A stretch of 9,760 bases of DNA from Bacillota bacterium (GCA_009781925.1 WQUU01000237.1:1-9760); one strand, 5' to 3'; shown: positions 1 through 6,261, numbered from the stretch's first letter. Translations and numbers: made by a program. Notes: generated by a model not told the origin, from the letters alone.

Positions 1-3
1 GTC

Positions 4-204
4 TCATTGTGCCCGCTCGCTCCGTACCGCGTTAATCTCGGCGTTGATGTCTTCAAGTGTCATGTGTTCCAAGCCCATGCGCGTACTTTGTTCCTGTAAT
101 TGACGAATAGAACGGCGGGCCTTAGCGACACGGAGGTCGGTGAGCACGTCCTCAAAAGAGCTCTCGTCCACCTCAATCATCAATGCGGTGCATATTGTGT
201 CCAA
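4..204 (-). CDS. Putative antitoxin of a type II toxin-antitoxin pair
   Basis: A 66-residue hydrophilic, charged protein with no membrane segment or signal peptide. Its C-terminal tail (MTLEDINAEI followed by an Arg-rich end) resembles the tails of small antitoxins that wrap around PIN or RelE-type toxins; I recognise the style, not an exact family. The middle (AKARRSIRQLQEQ) is predicted helical. The longest start is TTG at 204; an ATG at 180 would give 58 residues. Neither has a strong ribosome binding site. The stop (TGA, 6-4) overlaps a new ATG (7-5) by the ATGA arrangement typical of antitoxin-toxin pairs, so a toxin gene probably continues past the left edge. The gene diverges from recR with only 45 bp between starts. 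The toxin-antitoxin assignment is inferred from the tail motif and the overlap and could be wrong. Confidence 0.5.
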   Translation of the reverse strand: MDTICTALMIEVDESSFEDVLTDLRVAKARRSIRQLQEQSTRMGLEHMTLEDINAEINAVRSERAQ

Positions 205-249
205 ACTGTCAATCTTCTTGCAAAACTTTCAGAAACGTTGGTGCAAGTC

Positions 250-852
250 ATGTCATCCTTTTTCCCCGCCCCACTGGAAGACCTCATCGACAAATTCGCG
301 ACCCTGCCGGGCATCGGCCGCAAGACCGCCCAGCGGCTGGCCTTTCACGTGCTCTCCCTGCCGCAAAGCGAGGCGGAGGGCTTCGCCGCCGCCATTTTGA
401 ACGCGGTGGGCAGTGTGCACACCTGTCCCGTCTGCCAAAACCTCACCGACGGGGAGCTCTGCCCCATCTGCGCCGGCGACCGCCGGGACAAGAGTACCGT
501 CTGCGTGGTGGCGGAGCCCCGGGACGTGCTGTCCATTGAGCGCAGCCGGGAGTATGCCGGGGTTTACCACGTTTTGCACGGCGTCCTCTCGCCGGTAAAC
601 CACGTGGGGCCGGACGACCTGCGCATCTCGGAGCTCGTGGCCCGCGTTGGCGCGGGGGACATCCGTGAGGTCATCATGGCCACGAACCCGGATACCGAGG
701 GGGACGCCACGGCGATATATCTCTCGCGCCTATTAAAACCCTTCGGCGTCACGGTGACCCGCCTGGCTTACGGCATCCCCGTGGGGTCAAACATCGAGTA
801 CGCGGACGACGCGACGCTGTTAAGGGCGCTGGAGGGGCGGAGGGAGATGTAA
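250..852 (+). CDS. recR: Recombination protein RecR
   Basis: RecR works with RecO (and RecF) to load RecA onto SSB-coated single-stranded DNA during gap repair. The 200-residue product matches the usual family length (about 200). A helix-hairpin-helix lies at residues 19-33 (LPGIGRKTAQRLAF). The four zinc-binding cysteines are C59, C62, C71 and C74. The Toprim domain begins at VCVVAEPRD (84-92) and includes TNPDTEGDATA (145-155). The C-terminal Walker-like signature GIPVGSNIEYAD is at 175-186. ATG at 250 is chosen because it gives the canonical short N-terminus (FFPAPLEDLI before the helix-hairpin-helix). The frame is open further upstream to 100, but that extension is unlike RecR and overlaps the divergent antitoxin gene. 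No clear Shine-Dalgarno sequence precedes the ATG, which is unusual. The usual partner ybaB/dnaX is not directly upstream. The next gene starts one base after the stop. Confidence 0.97.
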   Translation: MSSFFPAPLEDLIDKFATLPGIGRKTAQRLAFHVLSLPQSEAEGFAAAILNAVGSVHTCPVCQNLTDGELCPICAGDRRDKSTVCVVAEPRDVLSIERSREYAGVYHVLHGVLSPVNHVGPDDLRISELVARVGAGDIREVIMATNPDTEGDATAIYLSRLLKPFGVTVTRLAYGIPVGSNIEYADDATLLRALEGRREM

Positions 853-853
853 G

Positions 854-1411
854 ATGAAAAAAGTAATTCCGTTCGTTGTGCTCCTGCCGATGATGCTCGC
901 GGTGCTCGCCGGCTGCGGCGGCAGAGGCAACAATTATACGCTGGAAGAGGCAAAAGCCAGCGGTTTTGTCGTATTTGAAAACTCAAATATTACATCGGGG
1001 CAATCCGCGTGGGACGCTTTTGTCGATCACGCGAATCAGGGAGACCCGTGCGAGGTCACGCTGGCGTTTTACTATACGCTGGACAGGCAAAGCGTCAGCC
1101 CGGAGCTTTATGAAGAGGAAAAGGATGATTATCCTGTCCTCTACATTCAGAAATTGCGCTTTGACGGAAAACTGTTCACGCTTTCCTATCGGGATGAGGA
1201 CGGAAAGCATACGTTTCAGTATCATTATCTCAAACGGTTTGAGACGACGAACCCTCCGGCCTCAGCACTATTCACAAGCAGAATTTGGTATGCGCTTGTA
1301 AACGACAAGGAGGTCACAGGCGAACAGATCGAGCGTGGAATGTTCAGTTCGCGATCTGGAGACTGGATCGACCACCAGGTGGTATATTCAAAATACACTT
1401 ATAAAAATTAG
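854..1411 (+). CDS. Small putative lipoprotein, function unknown
   Basis: A 185-residue protein with a classic lipoprotein signal: MKK, a hydrophobic stretch (residues 5-18) and the lipobox LAGC (18-21), so the mature protein should begin at lipidated C21 and be anchored on the outer face of the cytoplasmic membrane. The rest is soluble and rich in aromatic and charged residues, with alternating patterns such as VTLAFYYTL and LFTLSYRDEDGK that suggest a beta-rich domain. I do not recognise a named family. The start lies one base after the recR stop, and AGGGAG at 841-846, inside the end of recR, serves as ribosome binding site, so translation is probably coupled to recR. Base composition is visibly more AT-rich than recR. 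No terminator is visible after it. The lipoprotein call is solid; the role is unknown. Confidence 0.85.
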   Translation: MKKVIPFVVLLPMMLAVLAGCGGRGNNYTLEEAKASGFVVFENSNITSGQSAWDAFVDHANQGDPCEVTLAFYYTLDRQSVSPELYEEEKDDYPVLYIQKLRFDGKLFTLSYRDEDGKHTFQYHYLKRFETTNPPASALFTSRIWYALVNDKEVTGEQIERGMFSSRSGDWIDHQVVYSKYTYKN

Positions 1412-1442
1412 AAAAATTGAATTGCATTCCTTGAAATATTTC

Positions 1443-1471
1443 TTTACAAGCTAGGTATCATATGATAAAAT
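1443..1471 (+). promoter_or_regulatory. Predicted sigma-A promoter of the RNase J gene (extended -10)
   Basis: TTTACA (1443-1448), a 17-bp spacer and TAAAAT (1466-1471), with an upstream TG at 1463-1464 giving the extended -10 form TGnTAAAAT. Each hexamer matches consensus at five of six positions. Transcription would start near 1478, leaving a leader of about 85 bases before the RNase J start codon. It lies in the AT-rich gap after the lipoprotein gene, which has no visible terminator. Confidence 0.7.
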
Positions 1472-1496
1472 CTTATTTTAGTGGAAATACTATCCA

Positions 1497-1514
1497 AAGA
1501 GGCAATTGCCGCTT
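1497..1514. repeat. Palindrome in the RNase J leader
   Basis: A perfect 10-bp palindrome GGCAATTGCC (1501-1510) is extended by AAG and CTT on its two sides across one mismatched position, giving an 18-bp near-perfect dyad. It lies about 20 bases into the predicted 5' untranslated region. It could be an operator or only a weak hairpin; the sequence does not decide. Confidence 0.4.
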
Positions 1515-1562
1515 GAAAAATAGAATTACATAACCAAACAGAATAGGAGAACCAAATATTTT

Positions 1563-3221
1563 ATGGCATCTAGGCTCAAAATCTATGCCCTGGGCGGCTT
1601 GAACGAGATCGGAAAAAACCTGTACGTATACGAATACGGCGACGACCTGCTGGTGGTGGACTGCGGCATGGGCTTCCCGGACGACGATATGTACGGTGTG
1701 GACATTGTCATCCCCGACTACAGCTATCTGGTGAAAAACAAAAACCGCATCCGGGCCATCGCGCTGACCCATGGGCACGAGGATCACATCGGCGGCCTGC
1801 CCTACCTCCTGCGCGAGGTGTCCGCCCCGGTATACACCACCCGGCTCACCGCCGGCATTCTGGAGATCAAATTTGCCGAGCACGGCCTGCTGGGCAAAGT
1901 CAAAATTAACACTTTGGAGGCCGGAGAGCACTTCAAGGCCGGCTGTTTTGACGTGGAGCTCATCCATGTGAACCACTCTATTGCGGACGCGGTGGCTTTC
2001 TGTGTCGGCACCCCCATCGGAAAGGTCATCCATACCGGGGATTTCAAAATCGACGTCACCCCCATCCAGGGGGGAATGGCGGATCTGGCCCGCCTGGGAC
2101 AGCTGGGGAAGGAGGGCGTGCTCGCCCTTCTGAGCGACTCCACAAACGTGGAGAGGCCCGGCTTCTCCGACTCCGAGATGAAGGTGGGCGAGCGCTTCGA
2201 CCGCCAGTTCAAGGGCTGCGAAAAGCGCATCATCGTCACCACCTTTGCCTCCAACGTCCACCGGATCCAGCAGATCATCAACTGTGCCCACAAGTATAAG
2301 CGCAAGGTGGGCATCACGGGCCGGAGCATGGAGAACATCATCAAGGTCTCCATCGACCTGGGCTATCTGAAAGTGCCGGACGGCATTTTGATCGATCTAA
2401 ACCAGTTGAGCGGTCTCCCAAAGCACAGACAGGTGATCATCAGCACCGGCAGCCAGGGGGAGAGCATGTCCGCTCTCTACCGCATGGCCTTTTCCGGGCA
2501 CCGGCAGGTGGAGATCGGCGCCGGAGACAGAGTCATCATTTCCGCCTCGGCCATCCCCGGCAACGAGCGGACGGTGAGTTCGGTCATTGACGAACTGTTC
2601 CGCAAGGGCGCGGAGGTCATTTACGACCGCCTGGAGGAATTGCACGTATCCGGCCACGCCTGCCAGGAGGAGCTCAAGATGATGCTGGCCCTGACACAGC
2701 CGAAGTTTTTTGTCCCGGTTCACGGGGAGCATAGGCATCTCCACCGCCACGCGGCCTTGGCCGAGGGTATGGGGGTTCCGCCCCAGAACATCGCCGTTTC
2801 CGAAAACGGGCGGATCATCGAGATCACGCGCAAGAGTATCAAACTCGGCGAGACCGTGTCCTCCGGCAATGTCCTGGTGGACGGCACCGGTGTGGGGGAC
2901 GTGGGCAGCGTGGTGCTCCGGGATCGCAGACACCTGGCGGAGGACGGCATGGTGATGGTGGTCATGGCCCTCTCTACGGAGGACGCCAGCCTCATCTCCG
3001 GGCCGGACATCATCACACGCGGTTTTGTATACGTCAAGGAGTCCGAGCAGCTCATCGAAGAATTGAAGCGCGTGATCTACGAGAGTCTGGATAGCTGCCT
3101 TATGAGCGGCATGAGCGACTGGGCCAGCATCAAGGCGCGGGTAAAGTCCAACCTGAGCGGATATTTATATAAAACCACCAAGCGTAGCCCCATGATCTTG
3201 CCGGTGATTTTGGAGGTGTAG
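1563..3221 (+). CDS. rnj: Ribonuclease J (RNase J1-like)
   Basis: RNase J is a cytoplasmic metallo-beta-lactamase/beta-CASP ribonuclease with 5'-to-3' exonuclease and endonuclease activity, central to mRNA decay and rRNA maturation in Firmicutes. The 552-residue product is close to B. subtilis RNase J1 (about 555). The N-terminus has KIYALGGLNEIGKN (6-19). Motif 1 is HGHEDH (70-75), giving H70, H72, D74 and H75; further metal ligands are H138 (HVNHSI) and D160 (TGDFK). The beta-CASP part has SDSTN (191-195), TGSQGE (295-300) and HVSGH (361-365); VHGEHRH (386-392) supplies the last conserved histidines. A C-terminal domain covers roughly 450-552. ATG at 1563 is preceded by AGGAG (1545-1549), 13 bases away, a rather long spacing. 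All catalytic residues are intact. No terminator is seen after the stop, so some read-through into the next genes is possible. Confidence 0.97.
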   Translation: MASRLKIYALGGLNEIGKNLYVYEYGDDLLVVDCGMGFPDDDMYGVDIVIPDYSYLVKNKNRIRAIALTHGHEDHIGGLPYLLREVSAPVYTTRLTAGILEIKFAEHGLLGKVKINTLEAGEHFKAGCFDVELIHVNHSIADAVAFCVGTPIGKVIHTGDFKIDVTPIQGGMADLARLGQLGKEGVLALLSDSTNVERPGFSDSEMKVGERFDRQFKGCEKRIIVTTFASNVHRIQQIINCAHKYKRKVGITGRSMENIIKVSIDLGYLKVPDGILIDLNQLSGLPKHRQVIISTGSQGESMSALYRMAFSGHRQVEIGAGDRVIISASAIPGNERTVSSVIDELFRKGAEVIYDRLEELHVSGHACQEELKMMLALTQPKFFVPVHGEHRHLHRHAALAEGMGVPPQNIAVSENGRIIEITRKSIKLGETVSSGNVLVDGTGVGDVGSVVLRDRRHLAEDGMVMVVMALSTEDASLISGPDIITRGFVYVKESEQLIEELKRVIYESLDSCLMSGMSDWASIKARVKSNLSGYLYKTTKRSPMILPVILEV

Positions 3222-3252
3222 GGCTACAGGCACGGGTGTACTCATGATTTTG

Positions 3253-3281
3253 TTTACATTGTGCGCTGTTTGTGCTATAAT
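3253..3281 (+). promoter_or_regulatory. Predicted strong promoter of the dinJ-yafQ-type operon
   Basis: TTTACA (3253-3258), a 17-bp spacer and a perfect TATAAT (3276-3281) with TG at 3273-3274 (extended -10). Transcription should start near 3288, only about 16 bases before the antitoxin ATG at 3304, just enough for the ribosome binding site AAAGGAG (3288-3294). Confidence 0.8.
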
Positions 3282-3286
3282 GGTGC
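3259..3286 (+). repeat. Three hexamers at 11-bp spacing over the promoter, possible antitoxin operator
   Basis: TTGTGC at 3259-3264, TTGTGC at 3270-3275 and TGGTGC at 3281-3286, each starting exactly 11 bp after the last, about one helical turn. They cover the spacer, the -10 element and the region just after it. Ribbon-helix-helix antitoxins commonly autorepress from short repeats placed over their own promoter, so these are candidate binding sites. The repeats and spacing are seen directly; the binding is inferred. Confidence 0.45.
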
Positions 3287-3303
3287 CAAAGGAGTTGATT
3301 GCC

Positions 3304-3582
3304 ATGGCAAAAAATACAACAGTTAATCTCCGTGTGGATTCTGAGGTCAAGGAGCAGACGGGTGAGATTCTCGCCTCCATGGGTCTGACGTTCAGCGAGG
3401 CGTTTAACCTGCTGCTCCATCAGATCTTGCTCCAGCGTGCGCTGCCCTTTGATATTGTCGCGTACGGTCACACGCCAAGGCCGGAGACACGCGCACTCAT
3501 TGACCGGATTGAAAGCGGTGAGGAAAAACTTGTCGGCCCATTTTCTTCAAAAGAGGAATTGTGGAGATCGCTGGGAATATGA
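3304..3582 (+). CDS. dinJ: RelB/DinJ-family antitoxin
   Basis: A 92-residue antitoxin that should neutralise the RNase encoded by the next gene and, as in known DinJ-YafQ systems, repress its own operon. Residues 1-55 fit the RelB/DinJ ribbon-helix-helix pattern: a basic beta strand (TTVNLRVDSEVK), the helix that follows, the GLTFSEAFNLLLHQIL segment (27-42) and the typical LPFDI ending. The C-terminal tail (about 56-92, with EEKLVGPFSSKEELW) would be the toxin-binding arm. ATG at 3304 is chosen over upstream starts because AAAGGAG (3288-3294) lies nine bases before it and the predicted transcription start falls just upstream, which excludes a start at 3244. The stop overlaps the toxin start by four bases (ATGA), indicating coupled translation. 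Confidence 0.88.
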   Translation: MAKNTTVNLRVDSEVKEQTGEILASMGLTFSEAFNLLLHQILLQRALPFDIVAYGHTPRPETRALIDRIESGEEKLVGPFSSKEELWRSLGI

Positions 3583-3857
3583 AATACGAGCCGTACTATA
3601 CGAATAAAATTAAAAAGCAGCTGGAACTTCTTGAGAGCCGTGGATATCGGCTGGAACTCTTCAAGGAAGCTGTAGATATGCTACTTGATGGCGTTCCGCT
3701 TCCTGTAAAATATCGGGATCACCCACTACAGGGTAATAAACGAGGCTATCGGGATTGTCATATCCAGGGCGATTGGGTGCTAATTTATAAAATTGAGGAA
3801 AACATTTTGACGCTTATCCTTTCTGAAACCGGCACCCATTCAGATATTCTGGAATAG
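3579..3857 (+). CDS. yafQ: YafQ-family mRNA interferase toxin
   Basis: A 92-residue RelE-superfamily toxin. YafQ-type toxins bind the ribosome and cut mRNA being translated. The family core is clear: DHPLQG (47-52), GYRDCHI (56-62), GDWVLIY (64-70) and TGTH (84-87). By alignment from memory with E. coli YafQ, the catalytic or ribosome-binding residues correspond to H48, H61, D65, W66 and H87, all present. The family's C-terminal aromatic residue after TGTH (F91 in E. coli) appears to be Leu here (HSDILE). ATG at 3579 overlaps the antitoxin stop. An in-frame GTG at 3561 would add six residues but lies inside the antitoxin gene and looks unnecessary. The gene is more AT-rich than its housekeeping neighbours, consistent with acquisition as a mobile toxin-antitoxin module. 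Confidence 0.9.
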   Translation: MKYEPYYTNKIKKQLELLESRGYRLELFKEAVDMLLDGVPLPVKYRDHPLQGNKRGYRDCHIQGDWVLIYKIEENILTLILSETGTHSDILE

Positions 3858-3863
3858 CCCAAC

Positions 3864-3899
3864 ACAGTTTCAAAAATGCTCAGATACAGTTTTAAAAAT
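3864..3899 (+). repeat. Tandem 14-mer direct repeat upstream of the degV promoter
   Basis: ACAGTTTCAAAAAT (3864-3877) and ACAGTTTTAAAAAT (3886-3899) match at 13 of 14 positions and are offset by 22 bp, about two helical turns. The second copy ends three bases before the -35 hexamer. The position suits a transcription-factor site or A-tract UP-like element; no regulator is identified. Confidence 0.5.
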
Positions 3900-3902
3900 C
3901 AC

Positions 3903-3931
3903 TTGACAAACAGGCGCAAAAAGTGAATAAT
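3903..3931 (+). promoter_or_regulatory. Predicted sigma-A promoter of the degV operon
   Basis: A perfect TTGACA (3903-3908), a 17-bp spacer and AATAAT (3926-3931, five of six). Transcription should begin near 3938. This promoter separates the degV operon from the upstream toxin-antitoxin genes. Confidence 0.75.
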
Positions 3932-3938
3932 ACACATG

Positions 3939-3966
3939 CGGGAGCGCCCTTACCTTTGCGCTCCCG
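3939..3966 (+). other. GC-rich hairpin at the predicted 5' end of the degV mRNA
   Basis: CGGGAGCGC (3939-3947) pairs perfectly with GCGCTCCCG (3958-3966) around a 10-base loop. With the predicted start near 3938, this stem would form at the extreme 5' end of the transcript. Only TCTTTC follows, too poor a U-run for a confident terminator, so a 5' stabilising stem or attenuator is more likely than the terminator of the upstream toxin gene. Both remain possible. Confidence 0.6.
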
Positions 3967-4003
3967 TCTTTCATGAAAATCGCAGTACCAGAGGAAGACA
4001 CAT

Positions 4004-4864
4004 ATGGTTAGAATTATAACCGACAGCTCGGCGGACATCGACGAGAAACGGCGCGCACTGCTGAATATCGACGTCCTGCCCATGACGATCACATTTGGAA
4101 AAGAGAGCTATTTGGACGGCGTCACGCTTTCTGTGGAAGATTTTTTTAAGAAATTGACAGTGGCAAAGACCCTGCCCATGACTTCCCAGGTGAATCCCGG
4201 CGCTTTTGAGCAGATTTTCCGTCGCAATCTGGACGCGGGAGACGAGACCGTCGGCGTTTTTATCTCCGCGGACATCAGCGGCACCTATCAGAGCGCCTGC
4301 ATCGCCCGGGACACGGTGGGGGATAGCGGGGAGCGTATCCGCCTGGTGGATTCCCGTATTGTCAGCCTGGGTCTCCGTGTGCTGGTGGAGGCGGCGGCGG
4401 GCCTGCGGGATCAGGGACACAGCGCGGCCGAGATCGTCCATACGATAGAGGAGCTAAAAAAAAGAGCCCGCCTCGTCGCGGTTCTGAGTACGCTCAAATA
4501 TTTAAAAATGGGCGGTCGCCTGTCCGCCGCCACCTTTGCGGTGGGCACACTTTTGGGCATTTGCCCCATCGCTACGGTCAACGAGGGGAAAGTGACGACT
4601 TTGGGCCTGCGCCGGGGGCAAAAGGCGGCCTTTGAGCTCGTCGGCAACCATATGAAACATGAGGGCGTGGATCCCGCTTACCCCATTATCTTTGGGGACA
4701 CCGCCGCGCCGATGGAGCTGGCGAAGTGGAAAAACTTTATCCTTCCGAAATTCCCGGACTGCGAGGCCGTGGACGGCTATGTGGGCTGTACAGTGGGTAC
4801 CCACGCGGGCCCCGGCGGGGTGGGGATCGGTTACATTGTAAAAGAGATGATCCATGACAGATAG
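4004..4864 (+). CDS. DegV-family fatty-acid-binding protein
   Basis: DegV proteins bind a fatty acid in a deep pocket; the FakB members present it to the kinase FakA for phosphorylation and entry into phospholipid synthesis. The 286-residue length is typical. The N-terminal motif is ITDSSADI (5-12); TSQVNPG (60-66) contains the Thr-Ser pair that contacts the fatty-acid carboxylate; ISGTYQSA (91-98), VDSR (115-118) and LKYLKMGGRLS (164-174) follow; the C-terminal GTHAGPGGVGIGY (265-277) contains the conserved His. The start has a good ribosome binding site, GAGGAAG (3991-3997). No fakA is in the window, and genomes carry several paralogues, so which fatty acid or kinase it serves cannot be told. 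The end overlaps the dipeptidase gene, suggesting a shared transcript. Confidence 0.93.
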   Translation: MVRIITDSSADIDEKRRALLNIDVLPMTITFGKESYLDGVTLSVEDFFKKLTVAKTLPMTSQVNPGAFEQIFRRNLDAGDETVGVFISADISGTYQSACIARDTVGDSGERIRLVDSRIVSLGLRVLVEAAAGLRDQGHSAAEIVHTIEELKKRARLVAVLSTLKYLKMGGRLSAATFAVGTLLGICPIATVNEGKVTTLGLRRGQKAAFELVGNHMKHEGVDPAYPIIFGDTAAPMELAKWKNFILPKFPDCEAVDGYVGCTVGTHAGPGGVGIGYIVKEMIHDR

Positions 4865-5858
4865 AATGACGGAGATGAGGCAATTCATGCAGAACATTCC
4901 GCTTTTTGACGCCCACTGCGACACGGCCTCAAAAGCGCTGGCCAAGAGCCAGGGCTTGCGGCGCAATGCGCTGCACACCGATTTGACCCGGGGCGGAGCC
5001 TATGCGCCCTATGCCCAGGTCTTTGCGGTTTTTGCGGATGGCGGCCTTCCCGATGTCACCGGGCGCTGTGAGGCAATTCTATCTTTTCTGGAGGCGGAGC
5101 TTGCAAAAAACGCCGACATTGTGGCGCTCTGCGGTTCCGCGGAGGAGATCCAAAACGCGGCGGCGGCCAAAAAAATCGCGGCGCTGATCTCCGTCGAGGG
5201 CGCGGAACAGCTCGGCTGCTCCACGGCTCGGCTGGCGGAAGTTTACCGGCGCGGTGTGCGGATTGTAAACCCCTGCTGGAACCACAACAACGCCCTCTGC
5301 GGCGCGGCGATAGTCTGGCGGCAGGACAGCGCCGGCGCATGGGGTATCGGTTCCCCCGGCGGAGGATTGACGGCGCAGGGCCGGGAGTTCATCCGCGCGG
5401 CGCAGGGCCTGGGCGTGGCGGTGGATGTATCCCACATGTCGGAAGCTGCGTTTTGGGATGCCTGTGAAATCGCGCAAAAGCCGCTGCTTGCCAGCCACTC
5501 CAATTCCAAGGCCCTATGCGGGCACCCGCGCAACCTCACGGACGCGCAGTTTTGCGCGATTGCTGAGATGGGCGGCGCGGTGGGAATCAACCTTGTCGCG
5601 GACTTTTTGGAGGAGAGCGGGGCGGCCGATCCGGGCGCCGTCCTGCGCCATATCGGGCATTTTCTGTCTCTGAGCGGGGAGAAAACCGTCTGTCTGGGCG
5701 GCGACCTGGACGGCACAAATCAGCTGCCGCGCGGCTTCGGGGGCGTAGAGAGCTATGCCGCGCTCTATGAGCTGCTGTTAGAAGAGGACTATGGCGAAGG
5801 GCTTGTGCGGGATATTTTCTACAACAATTTACTGTCTTATTTCGAGAGAGCGCTATGA
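4854..5858 (+). CDS. Membrane dipeptidase family (peptidase M19)
   Basis: A zinc dipeptidase of the renal-dipeptidase family, which hydrolyses dipeptides, often with relaxed stereochemistry at the second residue. The 334-residue product has the full metal site: HCDT (H21, D23), the bridging Glu in SVEGAE (E115), DVSHMS (H194) and ASHSNSKA (H215); PRNLTD (225-230) and GGDLDGT (282-288) complete the active site. There is no signal peptide, so it is probably cytoplasmic despite the family name. Two starts are possible. ATG at 4854 overlaps degV by 11 bases and has only a weak AAAGAGATG upstream. ATG at 4887 (MQNIPLFDAHCDT) gives the more usual short N-terminus and has GAGG seven bases before it; it may be the true start. 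It is the second gene of the degV operon and overlaps the third by ATGA. Confidence 0.94.
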   Translation: MTDRMTEMRQFMQNIPLFDAHCDTASKALAKSQGLRRNALHTDLTRGGAYAPYAQVFAVFADGGLPDVTGRCEAILSFLEAELAKNADIVALCGSAEEIQNAAAAKKIAALISVEGAEQLGCSTARLAEVYRRGVRIVNPCWNHNNALCGAAIVWRQDSAGAWGIGSPGGGLTAQGREFIRAAQGLGVAVDVSHMSEAAFWDACEIAQKPLLASHSNSKALCGHPRNLTDAQFCAIAEMGGAVGINLVADFLEESGAADPGAVLRHIGHFLSLSGEKTVCLGGDLDGTNQLPRGFGGVESYAALYELLLEEDYGEGLVRDIFYNNLLSYFERAL

Positions 5859-6187
5859 ATATCCAGATTTTTGGGAAGAATAAGTGCTTCGACAGCAAGA
5901 AGGCGGAGCGATGGTTTAAGGAGCGGCGGATCAAAGTGCAATATATTGATCTGCCTCAGTATGGCATGAGCAGGGGAGAGCTCCGGAGCGTCCGCCAGGC
6001 CGCAGGGCTAGAGGCGCTCCTGGACGAGGCTGCCCCCGGCGCGGAGATCGTCCGTTACCTGGCCCGCGACGAAGACAAATTGGAAAAGCTGTTTGAGGAT
6101 CCGCGGCTGATTCGGACGCCGGTGGTGAGGAACGGGAAACAGGCGACGGTGGGGTATAGGCCGGAAGTGTGGGAAAAATGGGAATAA
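5855..6187 (+). CDS. ArsC/Spx-fold (thioredoxin-like) small protein
   Basis: A 110-residue member of the ArsC/YffB/Spx superfamily. The start MNIQIFGKNKCFDSKKAERW has the beta strand, the N-terminal cysteine (C11) and the following helix of this fold; C11-x-x-S14 replaces a CxxC pair. LIRTPVVRNG (85-94) carries the cis-proline motif with the Arg (R87) typical of ArsC-like proteins, and the end has VGYRPEVWEKW. Real arsenate reduction is not supported by context: no ars genes are near. A general thiol-disulfide role, or a regulatory role like Spx, are alternatives; the sequence cannot choose. The start overlaps the dipeptidase stop by four bases with GAGAGAG just upstream, so it is the last gene of the degV operon. 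A hairpin follows at once. Confidence 0.85.
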   Translation: MNIQIFGKNKCFDSKKAERWFKERRIKVQYIDLPQYGMSRGELRSVRQAAGLEALLDEAAPGAEIVRYLARDEDKLEKLFEDPRLIRTPVVRNGKQATVGYRPEVWEKWE

Positions 6188-6192
6188 TAAAA

Positions 6193-6236
6193 AAATCTGA
6201 CGCGAAATTGGGGATAACCCCGTTCGCGTCAGATTT
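6193..6236. terminator. Shared intrinsic terminator between convergent operons
   Basis: A 14-bp perfect stem (6193-6206 with 6223-6236; core TCTGACGCGAA/TTCGCGTCAGA) encloses a second GGGG/CCCC stem (6210-6213 with 6218-6221) and an ATAA loop. Read on the minus strand, the stem is followed by a long T-rich run (the A-rich bases 6183-6192 on plus), a textbook terminator for glgP. On the plus strand the tail is only TTTATGA, so termination of the degV operon there is probably weaker. Confidence 0.85.
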
Positions 6237-6261
6237 ATGATTGGAGCGCATAGATCAAACC

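Noticed and set aside
100..249. N-terminal extension of recR by 50 residues
   Set aside because: The added residues do not resemble RecR, overlap the divergent antitoxin gene and start at a TTG without a ribosome binding site.
1433..1442. GAAATATTTC palindrome after the lipoprotein gene
   Set aside because: It is a short AT-rich self-complementary stretch with no loop or T-tract; it cannot serve as a terminator and is expected by chance in AT-rich DNA.
1473..2291. A 272-codon open frame on the minus strand opposite RNase J
   Set aside because: It is antisense to the conserved catalytic domain and runs through the rnj promoter and leader, with no family resemblance; a composition shadow.
5079..5716. 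Overlapping minus-strand frames opposite the dipeptidase gene
   Set aside because: They are Arg- and Pro-rich complements of GC-rich coding sequence without start signals or domains, opposite a fully intact metalloenzyme.
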